Origin: Coriobacteriales bacterium
GTDB taxonomy: Bacteria; Actinomycetota; Coriobacteriia; Coriobacteriales; UBA8131
Direction: 5' to 3'
DNA: 39,888 nucleotides
Assembly: GCA_031263025.1 (NCBI GenBank)
Contig: JAISGO010000058.1
Span: forward strand, 1-39,888
Below the pieces are notes generated by a model, which was not told the DNA's origin, made no database searches, and saw only the letters and a list, made by a program, of their open reading frames with translations. Shown piece by piece: positions 39,844 through 39,888 of this stretch. Every line of letters begins with the position of its first letter. Positions within the stretch are counted from its first letter, which is position 1. The translations under genes and the position numbers were made by a program.

Positions 39844-39888
39844 GCGTTAAACCACTCAATAGGTTCGGCATGGAGGCTTTCGAGGCTG

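Overview
The window looks like a piece of chromosome from a high-G+C, Gram-positive-type anaerobe, most probably a member of the Coriobacteriia (Actinomycetota). This assignment is inferred from gene content: menaquinone genes, FabK-type enoyl reductase, a fused AccD-AccA carboxyltransferase, YqeK, a CDP-glycerol transferase of the teichoic-acid type, TatBC next to HypA, and large secreted papain-family proteins. No rRNA or species marker is present.

Layout. Positions 1-5299 (minus strand) hold a tightly overlapping sugar operon: rmlA, rmlB, wecE, two small drug/metabolite-type membrane proteins, a GtrB/ArnC-like glycosyltransferase and the start of a WecD-like acetyltransferase. Together they would make dTDP-4-acetamido-4,6-dideoxygalactose (Fuc4NAc), load it on undecaprenyl phosphate and flip it outward. 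Positions 5449-8606 (minus) hold glyA, a small membrane protein and a response regulator/histidine kinase pair whose kinase has no membrane segment. Positions 8755-11165 (minus) hold tRNA-Phe, nrdR, tatB, tatC and hypA. leuS (11270-13894) is on the plus strand.

Positions 13.9-18.05 kb look accessory: a low-G+C coiled-coil gene, a RhuM-family gene, and a divergent MFS efflux pump/TetR pair. The pump gene has a palindromic repeat inserted in frame, and the pump-regulator gap carries a nested inverted repeat. Positions 18.1-21.3 kb (minus) are menG, menA, miaA and a small membrane protein. Positions 21.4-25.0 kb (minus) are a fatty-acid cluster (accDA, fabH, fabK). It is preceded by a 915-residue two-domain glycosyltransferase/CDP-glycerol transferase.

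Positions 28.0-33.4 kb (plus) are two paralogous secreted Cwp84-like cysteine proteases with different numbers of MBG-like repeats and a nearly identical shared DNA tract. Positions 33.4-35.05 kb (minus) are yqeK, a small cysteine-rich protein and a triple iron-sulfur CDGSH protein. Positions 35347-39825 (plus) are a 1492-residue secreted surface protein with a lower-G+C core, followed by a terminator-like hairpin.

Two repeat families cross these units. One is a 22-24 base GGGGACA...TGTCCCC palindrome found five times, always 8-32 bases after a stop codon. The other is a hairpin-rich GTCAT...GATGAC element found inside and beside the efflux-pump gene.
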